From: Candidatus Woesearchaeota archaeon
GTDB lineage: Archaea > Nanobdellota > Nanobdellia > Woesearchaeales > UBA11716
Direction of reading: 5' to 3'
DNA: 7,882 bases
NCBI GenBank assembly: GCA_013329175.1
Contig: DUKR01000041.1
Span: 1-7,882, forward strand
Positions 1 through 6,435 of the stretch are shown here, one piece after another (within the stretch, counting starts at the first letter, position 1; every line of letters starts with the position of its first letter). Made by a program: the position numbers and the translations under genes. A model generated the notes under the pieces. That model made no database searches and was not told the DNA's origin. It saw only the letters and a list, made by a program, of their open reading frames with translations.

Positions 1-29
1 GTTTCTGGCCATGCGACAGGGTCGCAGGC
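1..29. repeat. Hairpin-forming repeat, copy 1
   Basis: This 29-bp element recurs 41 bp downstream with 25 of 29 bases identical. It folds into a bulged hairpin: GCC (8-10) pairs with GGC (27-29), A11 is bulged, TGCGAC (12-17) pairs with GTCGCA (21-26), and the loop is AGG. The stem is preserved in the second copy by a paired change (G15-C23 here, A-T there). It begins at the window edge, so more copies may lie upstream. Its role is unknown; it could be an intergenic repeat family, part of a structured RNA, or the end of an upstream transcript. Confidence 0.7.
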
Positions 30-32
30 AGC

Positions 33-46
33 GAGACTAGTGTCTC
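33..46. other. Short inverted repeat between the two hairpin repeats
   Basis: GAGAC (33-37) and GTCTC (42-46) form a perfect 5-bp stem around the loop TAGT. The right arm is the first five bases of the second repeat copy. Copy 1 begins with GTTTC at the same place, so an upstream GAAAC just outside the window would complete an equivalent hairpin. A stem this short could be chance; its support comes from lying between two better hairpins. Confidence 0.4.
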
Positions 47-70
47 TGGCCATGCAACAGAGTTGCAGGC
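42..70. repeat. Hairpin-forming repeat, copy 2
   Basis: Second copy of the 29-bp element. GCC (49-51) pairs with GGC (68-70), A52 is bulged, TGCAAC (53-58) pairs with GTTGCA (62-67), and the loop is AGA. The shape matches copy 1 exactly, bulge included. Four bases differ: one in the 5' arm outside this hairpin, one in the loop, and two that face each other in the stem. The element ends about 30 bp before the promoter of the large gene, so it could also affect that promoter or end an upstream transcript; neither can be decided here. Confidence 0.7.
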
Positions 71-98
71 TTCATGATGGTGAAGTATTACAAAATAA

Positions 99-113
99 GC
101 AAATCTTTATAAA
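99..113 (+). promoter_or_regulatory. Archaeal BRE + TATA box for the large secreted-protein gene
   Basis: GCAAAT at 99-104 fits the archaeal BRE consensus RNWAAW at all six positions. It is followed after one base by TTTATAAA (106-113), a textbook archaeal TATA box. Transcription would be expected about 25 bases past the TATA centre, near 133-138, giving a 5' leader of only about 20-25 bases before the ATG at 159. No convincing Shine-Dalgarno sequence lies just before that ATG, which is common for short-leader archaeal messages. The pair is also one of the best arguments that the organism is an archaeon. Confidence 0.75.
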
Positions 114-158
114 AATAGATTATATTAAGGAAATGCAATAGCGCGTTTAGGCTGGAAC

Positions 159-230
159 ATGGGTTGTATCATCAAAAGAGGGATTCTGCCGGTATTCTTT
201 CTTGTAGTATTCAGTGTTTTTGCATCTGGC
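159..230 (+). other. Sec-type signal peptide of the giant protein
   Basis: Residues 1-24 have a short basic n-region (K6, R7), a hydrophobic core ILPVFFLVVFSVF (9-21), and a small-residue c-region ASG that fits cleavage before N25. C3 lies in the n-region, not in a lipobox, so a lipoprotein is unlikely. No twin-arginine motif is present. Confidence 0.85.
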
Positions 231-3200
231 AATGTAGTATGGCAATGCACTAAAACTTCTTGCTCTGGCTCGCCTTCGTCATGTGCCTGCAATACTGAAG
301 ACCGTTTAACCCTTCTTCAAGCTACGGGCGCGGCCACCTATTACTTTACAATGAAAGGGTATTTTTTATCCTGCTCTCATGAAAACGATGAAAACGATTT
401 TGGTCTTAGGTTTCACGCAACCACAGGCGGAGACTCTTCAGCGATTAAGGTGAAGAGCCTATCAGACGGAGCTCTATTGACATCGCAGGTTGCAAGCCGC
501 GCTATCGGACCCAAATGGGCAGATGTCCACCTTCCCACGGGGTGGTATTCTATTGAGATAGAAGCCTATGATGACCGGGCGCGAGGAAACCTTAATCTCG
601 ACTATTATCTCAGCCCAATCAGCAGAGATATCCCGAGAAATACCTTTACTGAACTTGTCGCCGACACAAACAGCCCCATCGTGATGTTTGTTCCAACGCA
701 AGGCGACATACCAGCGGAATCAGTTGATGACCTCTGCAGGGAATACACCTGTTCCAAAAATCCAACCGCCTCTATATGCTTTGACGACCATGACGATAGC
801 GAAACTAAATGCATCACCGACGGGTTTGGCTGGAGATGGGTCGAGGGCGATAATCGGTGCTGCGGCGATGATGCTACTGATATCGGCCTTGTTGCTGATG
901 ACAAGCTTTGTAAGCTTGTTGCTGATGGTCCTGCCTGGTACGATGGCGTAGAAGGAGAGGTGGTCACTTTAGGAGAAGGAAGCGATGCCAGCCACTATCT
1001 TAAGTCAGGAAGCCAGTGGCATATCTGCACTGACACTACTACAGCAACAGGAGCTGAGCCCATGGACTCGGTGATTAGCGCAGGAGATAACGATTACCTC
1101 TGTTATTCTTCAGGTGATGTCAGGCAAATAGCCAAATGTTGTGGCTCAGAAAACTGCGAGGAACCTTACTCGAAGGGGACCGGGGAATTTATTTCTTACA
1201 GTCCTGTAGGCAGCTCCCCGCAAGCCATAACTTACTGCACTCAGGATAAAAAATGGGCAACCGAAGGGGGGTTTTGCAGTAGCGGGCAGCACATGTCAGC
1301 TGCGCCAATACGTCTTAATGATGGGAGCAGCCCTATTGCTTCTGAGGGCGGGAAGTATTACAGATTGCTGGCTACTACCGTTGATTCCCCAGAAGAGGGA
1401 ACCACTGATCCCGTGCTGTACATACATCAAAAAGATGATAGTTCAGGGATAGGCGAAGGGCTTCCTTTTTTCGACTCATCCGTTGACTCTGTCTTCCTTA
1501 CCTATCAAGCTACAGATGGAATCGAGCTTGCCTGCGAAGGCTGCACGATTGAACATGCTGCTGTCTACCCGGCATCCTGCTGCCTAAGCAACCAATGTTG
1601 GGATGGGGCTGAATGCCAATCAACTGGAGAATTTACCGAGGGAGGCATGTTCCAGTGTTCATCAGGAGAATGGAATGCGCGAAGCGAAAGGCACCACTAC
1701 CTTGGGAAAAGCGCGCAAGACATTCTTAGCTCTGGCTACTGCGCAGCAAACCAATGCTGGCTCGGTGACAGTAATAATGATGGCGATGCTGCTGATAGCG
1801 GCGAGGGATGCGTAGCAGCAGGCACGCGCGTGTACGCAGGGGGAGCGCAATATAGTAGTCAACTCATCACTCTCTATTATTGCTCAGGAAATCCAGAAGC
1901 GGACAATTGGGTAGCTGTGGGCGACACCCAAACGGGAAATATATGCAGAGACTATGCCCTGAGCAGCGGGGCTACTTCTGCCAGCTTTTTCCTTGCTGAC
2001 GGCAGCGATGGCGACGAAAGGGGGTTTGTTGAGCATATTTGCACCGAGCCGAACAAGGATGAAGAGGGACAACCAGCAGGGAATGGTGGATATGGCACAT
2101 GGATAACTGAATCGGATACTATCTATGGGTATGATGGCAATTATTTTGTGTGCGGGGAAGGGAGCGTACAATCACTAAGCACTCATGGATTTCACGGAGC
2201 ACTTCAGCTATCGGCGTGCGAACTGCCAAGCAACCTGATTATGAACGGAGGATTTGAAGGAGCAGGCGGAGCCACTGGCGCCATCATCGTTTCTGCAGCA
2301 GGCGAAGCTGCTCTGAAAGGCTTTGTGCCGCAGGGAGAGCGGGCAGCAAGAGTGGCGAATCAGCTACAGACGACGGCTTCCGTTCCTGCCTGTTCAGACA
2401 ATGGTTGCAGCAATACCGCCAAGTACTTTTTGCAATTCTGGTACAAGGGGCAATTATCAGAGGACGATGTCAGTGTGAAGTATGGCGGTAATGATAAGAT
2501 CTCCAGCAACGGAAACTACCCGCAAGACCTTGAAGCAGCACAAGGGCCGAATGGCTGGAAGCTTTATACTACAGGAGTTAAGGGGATTGCAGGCTCAGGG
2601 CGTCAGGCATATGACATCACTCTACAGAAGCCAGACGGCAGCAGCCTCTATGTTGACCAGCTGATGTTTACTGAATTTGATGGAACTGAGCCATCACTTC
2701 CTCTCAGCAATCAGGAGTATTGCAATGGCGATAGCTTCAATGCTGAAGCCGCAGGCAGCGCTGATTCTCCTGTTACTCTTTATACCTCTCAAAAGCGGCT
2801 GGTTGATGCTGAAGGCGTAACAATTGACGCAGGCATCGGCTCATCTCCCTCCTCATGCTGCCCCGCAACACACTGCTGGGATGGCCAGGATTGCGTAGAT
2901 GGCACCGCAGGCGACCTTGATAATTATGTGTGCGACAACGGGGCGTGGGTTACGACGCAGCGCACCAAGGCGCTTGCATTGCAGATGCTTGCATCAGCAG
3001 GCGATGGGGATTTTGTGCTGCACTGCGGCACGGCAGCAGATGTGCTGAACTCCCCACAACCCAGAATTGAAGATATAACTGGCAATTTCTGCGTGTTGAG
3101 GAAAGGCGGCGATAGCTCTCCGCCTGAGAGTGATGTGCTTGTAGGGACATCTATTCCTGGCTCTGCTGAACTTGACAATGTCGCGTCTGCTTTTGTTGAT

Positions 3201-5480
3201 GGCGCTTCCTGCGCTCAGCCAGCAATTGAGGAGGGCAAGAAATTCGGGAAGTGTTACGACTCTGAAGGCAGCCAAGTTGACAATTTATGGTATGCCCCGC
3301 AGGAGCGGCTGCTTATCTATGGCGATATTGACGATACTTCAATTCTCAGGGGGTTCACTTCCTTTATTGAGGGCGTATTCGGAAGATGGTTTGGCAGCAG
3401 GGCCAATGGGAATGCGCCAATCATAACCTCGGTCGCAACTGAAGACTTTGAGGAGTTGTATATTGCCATCCAGAATGGAAGGAGGATTGCCGGATTCAAG
3501 GACAGCACTTCGATGTCTATATCCTATTGCGGGTTCAGTGCTGTGTGCGGGGCAATTGCAGCGAGCGGTGGCGGCATTCCCTGCACCGCCTCAGACGATG
3601 CACCAGAGGTGGATACGGTGAGTGTTATGAAGAGCGCGGTGAGTGGCAGCGCATGGAATGAATACGTCTGGCTGTGGGATGACCTTACATCAAAATTGAG
3701 GGTATCAGGGGAGACTAGCGCTGACTGCACCTATGCCTTTGGCGTTGGCGTTACTCCTGCAATCCAAGTGCTGTCTGGCAACACAGCGTATGAGGATAAT
3801 CCCTATGCGCTGCGCTTTCAGTTCACTAATTTTTATACTGGCGAGGCATGGTATCAGGTGATGCTGGGTGAAGAGGAAATAGGCAGCGGCAGTATCACTC
3901 AAGATGAGGGGGGGGTGATAGCGGCAGGCGCGCAGGAATTTTCTTTAGATGAGCCAAGCACCTTCACCATCACAGCATCGTATCTTGGCGATGTTGATGC
4001 TCAGGGCATTCCACCAGAGGCTATTGTAACTCATGAGCATATCGTGACTGTTTTGCCAATCCCGGCATTTTCCGTCTCCCTCGGAGAGGGGCGGAGCATC
4101 CATGCTGGCAACCCAGTGACGTTTATTGCAGGAATTGATGGCGGGCTTCCTGAAGATAGCCAGCTTTCGTTTGCGTGGGAGCTGGATGCAATCCCCCTTG
4201 ATTGCACTGGCGAGAGTTGCACCATTACGGCTGAGGATTATGGGGGGGAGCCTGGCACCTATGAAGTCATGGCCACAGCAACTATGTCTTCTGGGTCGCT
4301 GAATAGCCAAATCATAGAAGAGGGAAGCGCTTCATTTGAAGCCACCAACAACGCGCCGAGTATTACTGGTGTAGCGCCAGTCCCTCCCATAGGGGCGCAT
4401 ATTGGCGGCCAAGTCCAGCTGTCCGTCATGACAAGTGATGCTGATTCCGATACGGTTTCCTGTAAGTGGGAGACTGGCCCAGACACAGGGGTATATGGCT
4501 CTCCAGGAGCATGCACCATGAGCTATACCTTCACTTCCATAGGCACAAAGGTGATAAGGGTAAAAGCAACAGACGGCTATAGCGAGAGCGCCTCATACCC
4601 TATTGCCATTGAGGTCATTGAGAATATCATTGTCGAAGTCATTGATGAGGAGGATATTGAGGATACTGATGAGGCTATTCCTGCTGTCTCGTTTAGCTGG
4701 GCAGCAAGAATTAAAAACAGCAACCAGAGATGGCTCAAAACCCACTCGCTTAACGTAAATGACCGAAGTCTACATGATATGCTCTATAGGGCTCCATCTA
4801 CAGTGACCCCAACAAATAATTCCCTTTCTGCCAATCAGGCGATTAATCATTATGTTTTCCGCGGCCCCTATACGAATGGGATCACCGCATGCGGCGATAA
4901 AGGCTCCTGCTATGGGCAAGCAGGCTCATGCAGCACCCAGCCAGGAGCCAGCTATTGCATTGATGCGGGCATCCTTGCAACGTTTGTGTACGCTCCTGTT
5001 GCCGGCTCCTCATTAATGTTGCGTGGAGCGGTGACTGCTACTCCAACACGTGGGTATGTGGTTTCTCTTAATGGGGTAAACAAGGGATGCCTGGACAATA
5101 CCCCCTGCACCATCCCGCTAGAAGAAGGATGGAACTGGCTTAGAGTGGATTATACCAGTTACCATGCACAAACAGGAACTGCAGGAATTCAGCTTAGCTT
5201 CGGGATTCCTGACGGCGCACTCACGTATTTTGATGCGGCATGCAGCATTGACGACCTTGCAACGGCTACCGAATCTGAAAGCATATCGCAGGAGGATTTT
5301 GATGAGCAATGGGAAACCATGGGGCAAGTGAATGATTGCCTGAAAAATGCAGGGCATAATAATCTTGAATGGTTCATTACGCCGGCCAGCAGCGGCGTGC
5401 TTTTGCAGATTACCATTGATGGAGAGGTGCAGGCCTGCCTTGATACTAATGGGGATGGGGATTGCGGCGTGTCATCATAA
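159..5480 (+). CDS. Giant cysteine-rich secreted multidomain protein (1773 aa)
   Basis: Exported protein of unknown exact function, probably a surface or extracellular adhesin or glycan-binding protein. Residues 1-24 form a signal peptide (K6, R7, hydrophobic 9-21, likely cleavage after ASG24), which supports this start. The mature part has about 64 cysteines, many in CC pairs, implying extensive disulphides. In order: N-terminal beta-rich domain (about 50-152); cysteine-rich region with CCGDD at 234-238; first CC-x4-CWDG module (474-528) and a Ca2+-loop-like DSNNDGD at 537-543; galactose-binding-like domain (about 690-842); second CC-x4-CWDG module (900-956); beta/Ig-like stretches (about 1200-1396); PKD-like domain (about 1398-1488); an acidic linker; a further Cys-containing beta domain (about 1570-1697); and a final DTNGDGD loop (1762-1768). 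No C-terminal membrane helix, LPXTG or PGF-CTERM-type anchor is visible, so release, or retention through partners, is likely. No catalytic motif was recognised. Confidence 0.92.
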   Translation: MGCIIKRGILPVFFLVVFSVFASGNVVWQCTKTSCSGSPSSCACNTEDRLTLLQATGAATYYFTMKGYFLSCSHENDENDFGLRFHATTGGDSSAIKVKSLSDGALLTSQVASRAIGPKWADVHLPTGWYSIEIEAYDDRARGNLNLDYYLSPISRDIPRNTFTELVADTNSPIVMFVPTQGDIPAESVDDLCREYTCSKNPTASICFDDHDDSETKCITDGFGWRWVEGDNRCCGDDATDIGLVADDKLCKLVADGPAWYDGVEGEVVTLGEGSDASHYLKSGSQWHICTDTTTATGAEPMDSVISAGDNDYLCYSSGDVRQIAKCCGSENCEEPYSKGTGEFISYSPVGSSPQAITYCTQDKKWATEGGFCSSGQHMSAAPIRLNDGSSPIASEGGKYYRLLATTVDSPEEGTTDPVLYIHQKDDSSGIGEGLPFFDSSVDSVFLTYQATDGIELACEGCTIEHAAVYPASCCLSNQCWDGAECQSTGEFTEGGMFQCSSGEWNARSERHHYLGKSAQDILSSGYCAANQCWLGDSNNDGDAADSGEGCVAAGTRVYAGGAQYSSQLITLYYCSGNPEADNWVAVGDTQTGNICRDYALSSGATSASFFLADGSDGDERGFVEHICTEPNKDEEGQPAGNGGYGTWITESDTIYGYDGNYFVCGEGSVQSLSTHGFHGALQLSACELPSNLIMNGGFEGAGGATGAIIVSAAGEAALKGFVPQGERAARVANQLQTTASVPACSDNGCSNTAKYFLQFWYKGQLSEDDVSVKYGGNDKISSNGNYPQDLEAAQGPNGWKLYTTGVKGIAGSGRQAYDITLQKPDGSSLYVDQLMFTEFDGTEPSLPLSNQEYCNGDSFNAEAAGSADSPVTLYTSQKRLVDAEGVTIDAGIGSSPSSCCPATHCWDGQDCVDGTAGDLDNYVCDNGAWVTTQRTKALALQMLASAGDGDFVLHCGTAADVLNSPQPRIEDITGNFCVLRKGGDSSPPESDVLVGTSIPGSAELDNVASAFVDGASCAQPAIEEGKKFGKCYDSEGSQVDNLWYAPQERLLIYGDIDDTSILRGFTSFIEGVFGRWFGSRANGNAPIITSVATEDFEELYIAIQNGRRIAGFKDSTSMSISYCGFSAVCGAIAASGGGIPCTASDDAPEVDTVSVMKSAVSGSAWNEYVWLWDDLTSKLRVSGETSADCTYAFGVGVTPAIQVLSGNTAYEDNPYALRFQFTNFYTGEAWYQVMLGEEEIGSGSITQDEGGVIAAGAQEFSLDEPSTFTITASYLGDVDAQGIPPEAIVTHEHIVTVLPIPAFSVSLGEGRSIHAGNPVTFIAGIDGGLPEDSQLSFAWELDAIPLDCTGESCTITAEDYGGEPGTYEVMATATMSSGSLNSQIIEEGSASFEATNNAPSITGVAPVPPIGAHIGGQVQLSVMTSDADSDTVSCKWETGPDTGVYGSPGACTMSYTFTSIGTKVIRVKATDGYSESASYPIAIEVIENIIVEVIDEEDIEDTDEAIPAVSFSWAARIKNSNQRWLKTHSLNVNDRSLHDMLYRAPSTVTPTNNSLSANQAINHYVFRGPYTNGITACGDKGSCYGQAGSCSTQPGASYCIDAGILATFVYAPVAGSSLMLRGAVTATPTRGYVVSLNGVNKGCLDNTPCTIPLEEGWNWLRVDYTSYHAQTGTAGIQLSFGIPDGALTYFDAACSIDDLATATESESISQEDFDEQWETMGQVNDCLKNAGHNNLEWFITPASSGVLLQITIDGEVQACLDTNGDGDCGVSS
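828..911 (+). other. CCGDD cysteine module in the giant protein
   Basis: Residues 224-251 run from GWRWVEGDNRCCGDD to a closing C251. A shorter relative, KCCGSENC, follows at residues 326-333. I associate aromatic-rich segments before a CCGDD signature with large secreted proteins of DPANN-type archaea, but this is from memory and was not searched. The pattern suggests a small disulphide-stapled repeat used several times along the chain. Confidence 0.55.
1578..1742 (+). other. CC-x4-CWDG-xx-C module, copy 1 (residues 474-528)
   Basis: CCLSNQCWDGAEC is followed 13 residues later by a C (FQCSSGEW), then a longer segment ending at C528. Spacing of the first four cysteines matches the second module at residues 900-912 exactly (CC, four residues, CWDG, two residues, C). 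After each there is a short C-x-x-G-x-W motif. This looks like a duplicated disulphide-bonded domain. A further CW motif (NQCWLGD, 531-537) follows directly and leads into a Ca2+-loop-like DSNNDGD. Confidence 0.6.
2226..2684 (+). other. Galactose-binding-like / CBM-type beta-sandwich (residues ~690-842)
   Basis: The segment opens with NLIMNGGFEG, the N-x-I-x-N-G-x-F-E start typical of CBM4/9-like and related galactose-binding-fold domains. It passes through YFLQFWYKG and WKLYTTG strands and closes with SLYVDQLMFTE, matching the usual final Y-x-D-x-(V/L)-x-(V/L) strand. The length of about 150 residues is right for the fold. Such domains usually bind polysaccharide or glycan, so this is the best clue that the protein contacts sugar on a cell surface. 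Fold is moderately sure; ligand unknown. Confidence 0.65.
2856..3026 (+). other. CC-x4-CWDG-xx-C module, copy 2 (residues 900-956)
   Basis: CCPATHCWDGQDC repeats the cysteine spacing of the module at residues 474-486. It is followed by YVCDNGAW and, after an alanine/leucine-rich stretch, by FVLHCG. Outside the cysteines, the WDG and the C-x-x-G-x-W motif, the two copies have diverged, which points to an old duplication. Confidence 0.6.
4350..4622 (+). other. PKD/Ig-like domain (residues ~1398-1488)
   Basis: The segment starts NAPSITGVAP, has SDADSDTVSCKWETG in the middle, then YTFTSIGTKVIRVKATDGY. This follows the usual PKD/cadherin-like order: an N-x-P-x-I start, a D-D-x-D Ca2+-prone turn, C-x-W, and T-x-x-G-x-x-x-x-x-V-x-A-x-D-G. 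C1435 and C1452 probably form a disulphide. A second Ig-like segment (about 1303-1396) with C1349/C1354 precedes it. These are stalk or spacer domains in surface proteins. An acidic linker rich in E and D (about 1488-1506) follows. Confidence 0.65.
5436..5468 (+). other. C-terminal Ca2+-loop motif DTNGDGD
   Basis: Residues 1760-1770 read CLDTNGDGDCG, with a D-x-N-x-D-G-x loop of the EF-hand/dockerin-like type held between two cysteines, only three residues before the end of the protein. Only one such loop is present here and a second helix is missing, so this is not a dockerin pair. A comparable DSNNDGD lies at residues 537-543. Calcium binding is inferred from the motif alone. Confidence 0.5.
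5475..5480. other. Six-base overlap of two convergent genes, TCATAA
   Basis: TAA at 5478-5480 ends the + strand gene, and TCA at 5475-5477 is the TGA stop of the minus-strand gene. The hexamer TCATAA therefore serves both, and no intergenic space is left for a separate terminator. No hairpin or strong oligo-T run was seen just past either stop, so the transcripts probably overlap at their 3' ends. Confidence 0.85.
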
Positions 5481-6359
5481 CGTCGTTATCGCCCTGCTCT
5501 GCACGATAAACAGATTTCCTTTCTTGCCAATCACGAACTCGACATCCTGCGGATACTTGTAATGGCGCTCAATCTTTTCGCCCATCATGGAAATCTTCTC
5601 AATCAGCCTGGGGTTGATATTGAAATGCTCGCTCTTCTCCTCTATCTTGTGGCTTTTCTTATTGAGGAAATAGCTATTAGGAGTCACTTGGCCTGAGACA
5701 AGCTGCTCACCAATGCCCTCAACGACCTCCACAAGGATGTGCTTCTTATTGACAGGGTCAACAGTAAACATCACTCCAGCGTATTTATGTTCGGCCATCT
5801 CCTGGACAACAACAGAGATTAGGGCGTCTCTATGGCGGAAATTCTTTTTCTCCCTGTAGTAAATTGCCCTGGAAGTAAACAAGGATGCCCAGCACTTCTG
5901 CACAGCCTCAACAACATTCTCTGCTCCATGAACATTAAGGTAGGTGTCCAGCTGGCCCGCAAAGCTTGCCGTGGGAAGGTCTTCAGCAGTCGCAGAACTC
6001 CGCACAGCAACCTTCTTGTTCTTGAGATTCTTATAATTCCCGATTATCTCCTTGCGCAAATCAGCAGGAAACCCCTGCTTCAAAATAAGCTTCCGTATCT
6101 CTTCAGACGCTCGTTCCAGTTGCTCAGGGCCTTCAATATCAATCTTGTCAAGCAACCCATGGATATGCTCACCTATCCAGGTCTCCTTCAGGAAGCGGGC
6201 ATAGCAGTTTACGGTAATGCAGAATCCATTCGGAACAGGAAAATGATGGAACAACTCCCCAAGATTTGCCCCCTTTCCTCCTACAACAGGGGCATCTTCC
6301 TTCTTGATGTCCTTAAGCCAGAGGATCTTTTCTTCATGAAATATTGGCTTTTTGGTCAT
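5475..6359 (-). CDS. Stand-alone PEP synthase/PPDK-type ATP-grasp (PEP/pyruvate-binding) domain protein, 294 aa
   Basis: This matches the N-terminal nucleotide-binding domain of phosphoenolpyruvate synthase and pyruvate phosphate dikinase (PPDK_N family). Visible motifs in order: VVGGKGANLGEL (25-36), PVPNGFCIT (41-49), VRSSATAEDLPTASFAGQ (119-136), SLFTSRAIYYR (159-169), AGVMFTVDP (194-202), VEGIGEQLVSGQVTP (213-227), QDVEFVI (271-277) and IVQSRAIT (285-292). The ATP-binding motifs look intact, though the usual QxRPxT end reads QSRAIT. The chain stops exactly where the phosphohistidine swivel domain would start; full PpsA is about 800 aa. The base sequence past the stop is antisense to the neighbouring gene, so this is not a local frameshift. 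It cannot alone make PEP from pyruvate; a separate protein carrying the His and PEP/pyruvate TIM-barrel domains would be needed in trans. Alternatives are a phosphotransferase of the rifampin-phosphotransferase type, or a decaying ppsA. Cytoplasmic; no signal peptide. Confidence 0.9.
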   Translation of the reverse strand: MTKKPIFHEEKILWLKDIKKEDAPVVGGKGANLGELFHHFPVPNGFCITVNCYARFLKETWIGEHIHGLLDKIDIEGPEQLERASEEIRKLILKQGFPADLRKEIIGNYKNLKNKKVAVRSSATAEDLPTASFAGQLDTYLNVHGAENVVEAVQKCWASLFTSRAIYYREKKNFRHRDALISVVVQEMAEHKYAGVMFTVDPVNKKHILVEVVEGIGEQLVSGQVTPNSYFLNKKSHKIEEKSEHFNINPRLIEKISMMGEKIERHYKYPQDVEFVIGKKGNLFIVQSRAITTL

Positions 6360-6369
6360 CTAGGAAGGA

Positions 6370-6399
6370 TTATCCTCCTTCTATTAAACATTTACTCAT
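6370..6399 (-). other. Possible 9-codon upstream ORF before the ATP-grasp gene
   Basis: On the minus strand an ATG at 6399-6397 opens MSKCLIEGG and stops at TAA (6372-6370), ten bases before the start codon of the ATP-grasp gene. Its last codons (GAA GGA GGA) contain the only good Shine-Dalgarno sequence in the region. This may be chance, or a small leader whose translation influences the downstream start. Confidence 0.25.
6374..6380 (-). promoter_or_regulatory. Shine-Dalgarno-like AAGGAGG, unusually far upstream
   Basis: AAGGAGG on the minus strand is a strong match to the 16S anti-SD, but it ends 14 bases before the ATG of the ATP-grasp gene, well beyond the usual 5-9. The bases between include ATAATCCTTCC, which can pair with AAGGA of the SD itself in a small hairpin. 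Either the site works at long range, or the hairpin changes the effective distance, or the gene is leaderless and the SD is incidental. No other ATG in frame suits this SD better, because the first conserved family motif begins only at residue 25. Confidence 0.45.
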
Positions 6400-6435
6400 G
6401 GAGTAACCCCCACGGCATGAAGCCCGCTTCAATGA

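Noticed and set aside
74..80. ATGATGG near the hairpins, and GATGATGGC in the 0.5-kb units, as possible C/D-box RNA box C
   Set aside because: Each misses the RUGAUGA consensus by at least one key base, and no box D (CUGA) with suitable spacing and internal C'/D' boxes was found.
133..141. ATG CAA TAG mini-ORF just after AAGG, upstream of the large gene
   Set aside because: It overlaps the expected transcription start region, so it may not be in the message, and a two-residue frame is easily chance.
5475..5480. ATP-grasp gene truncated by a frameshift, with the rest of PpsA in the adjacent sequence
   Set aside because: Sequence beyond the stop is the coding strand complement of the giant secreted protein, and no phosphohistidine or TIM-barrel motif appears in any minus-strand frame there.
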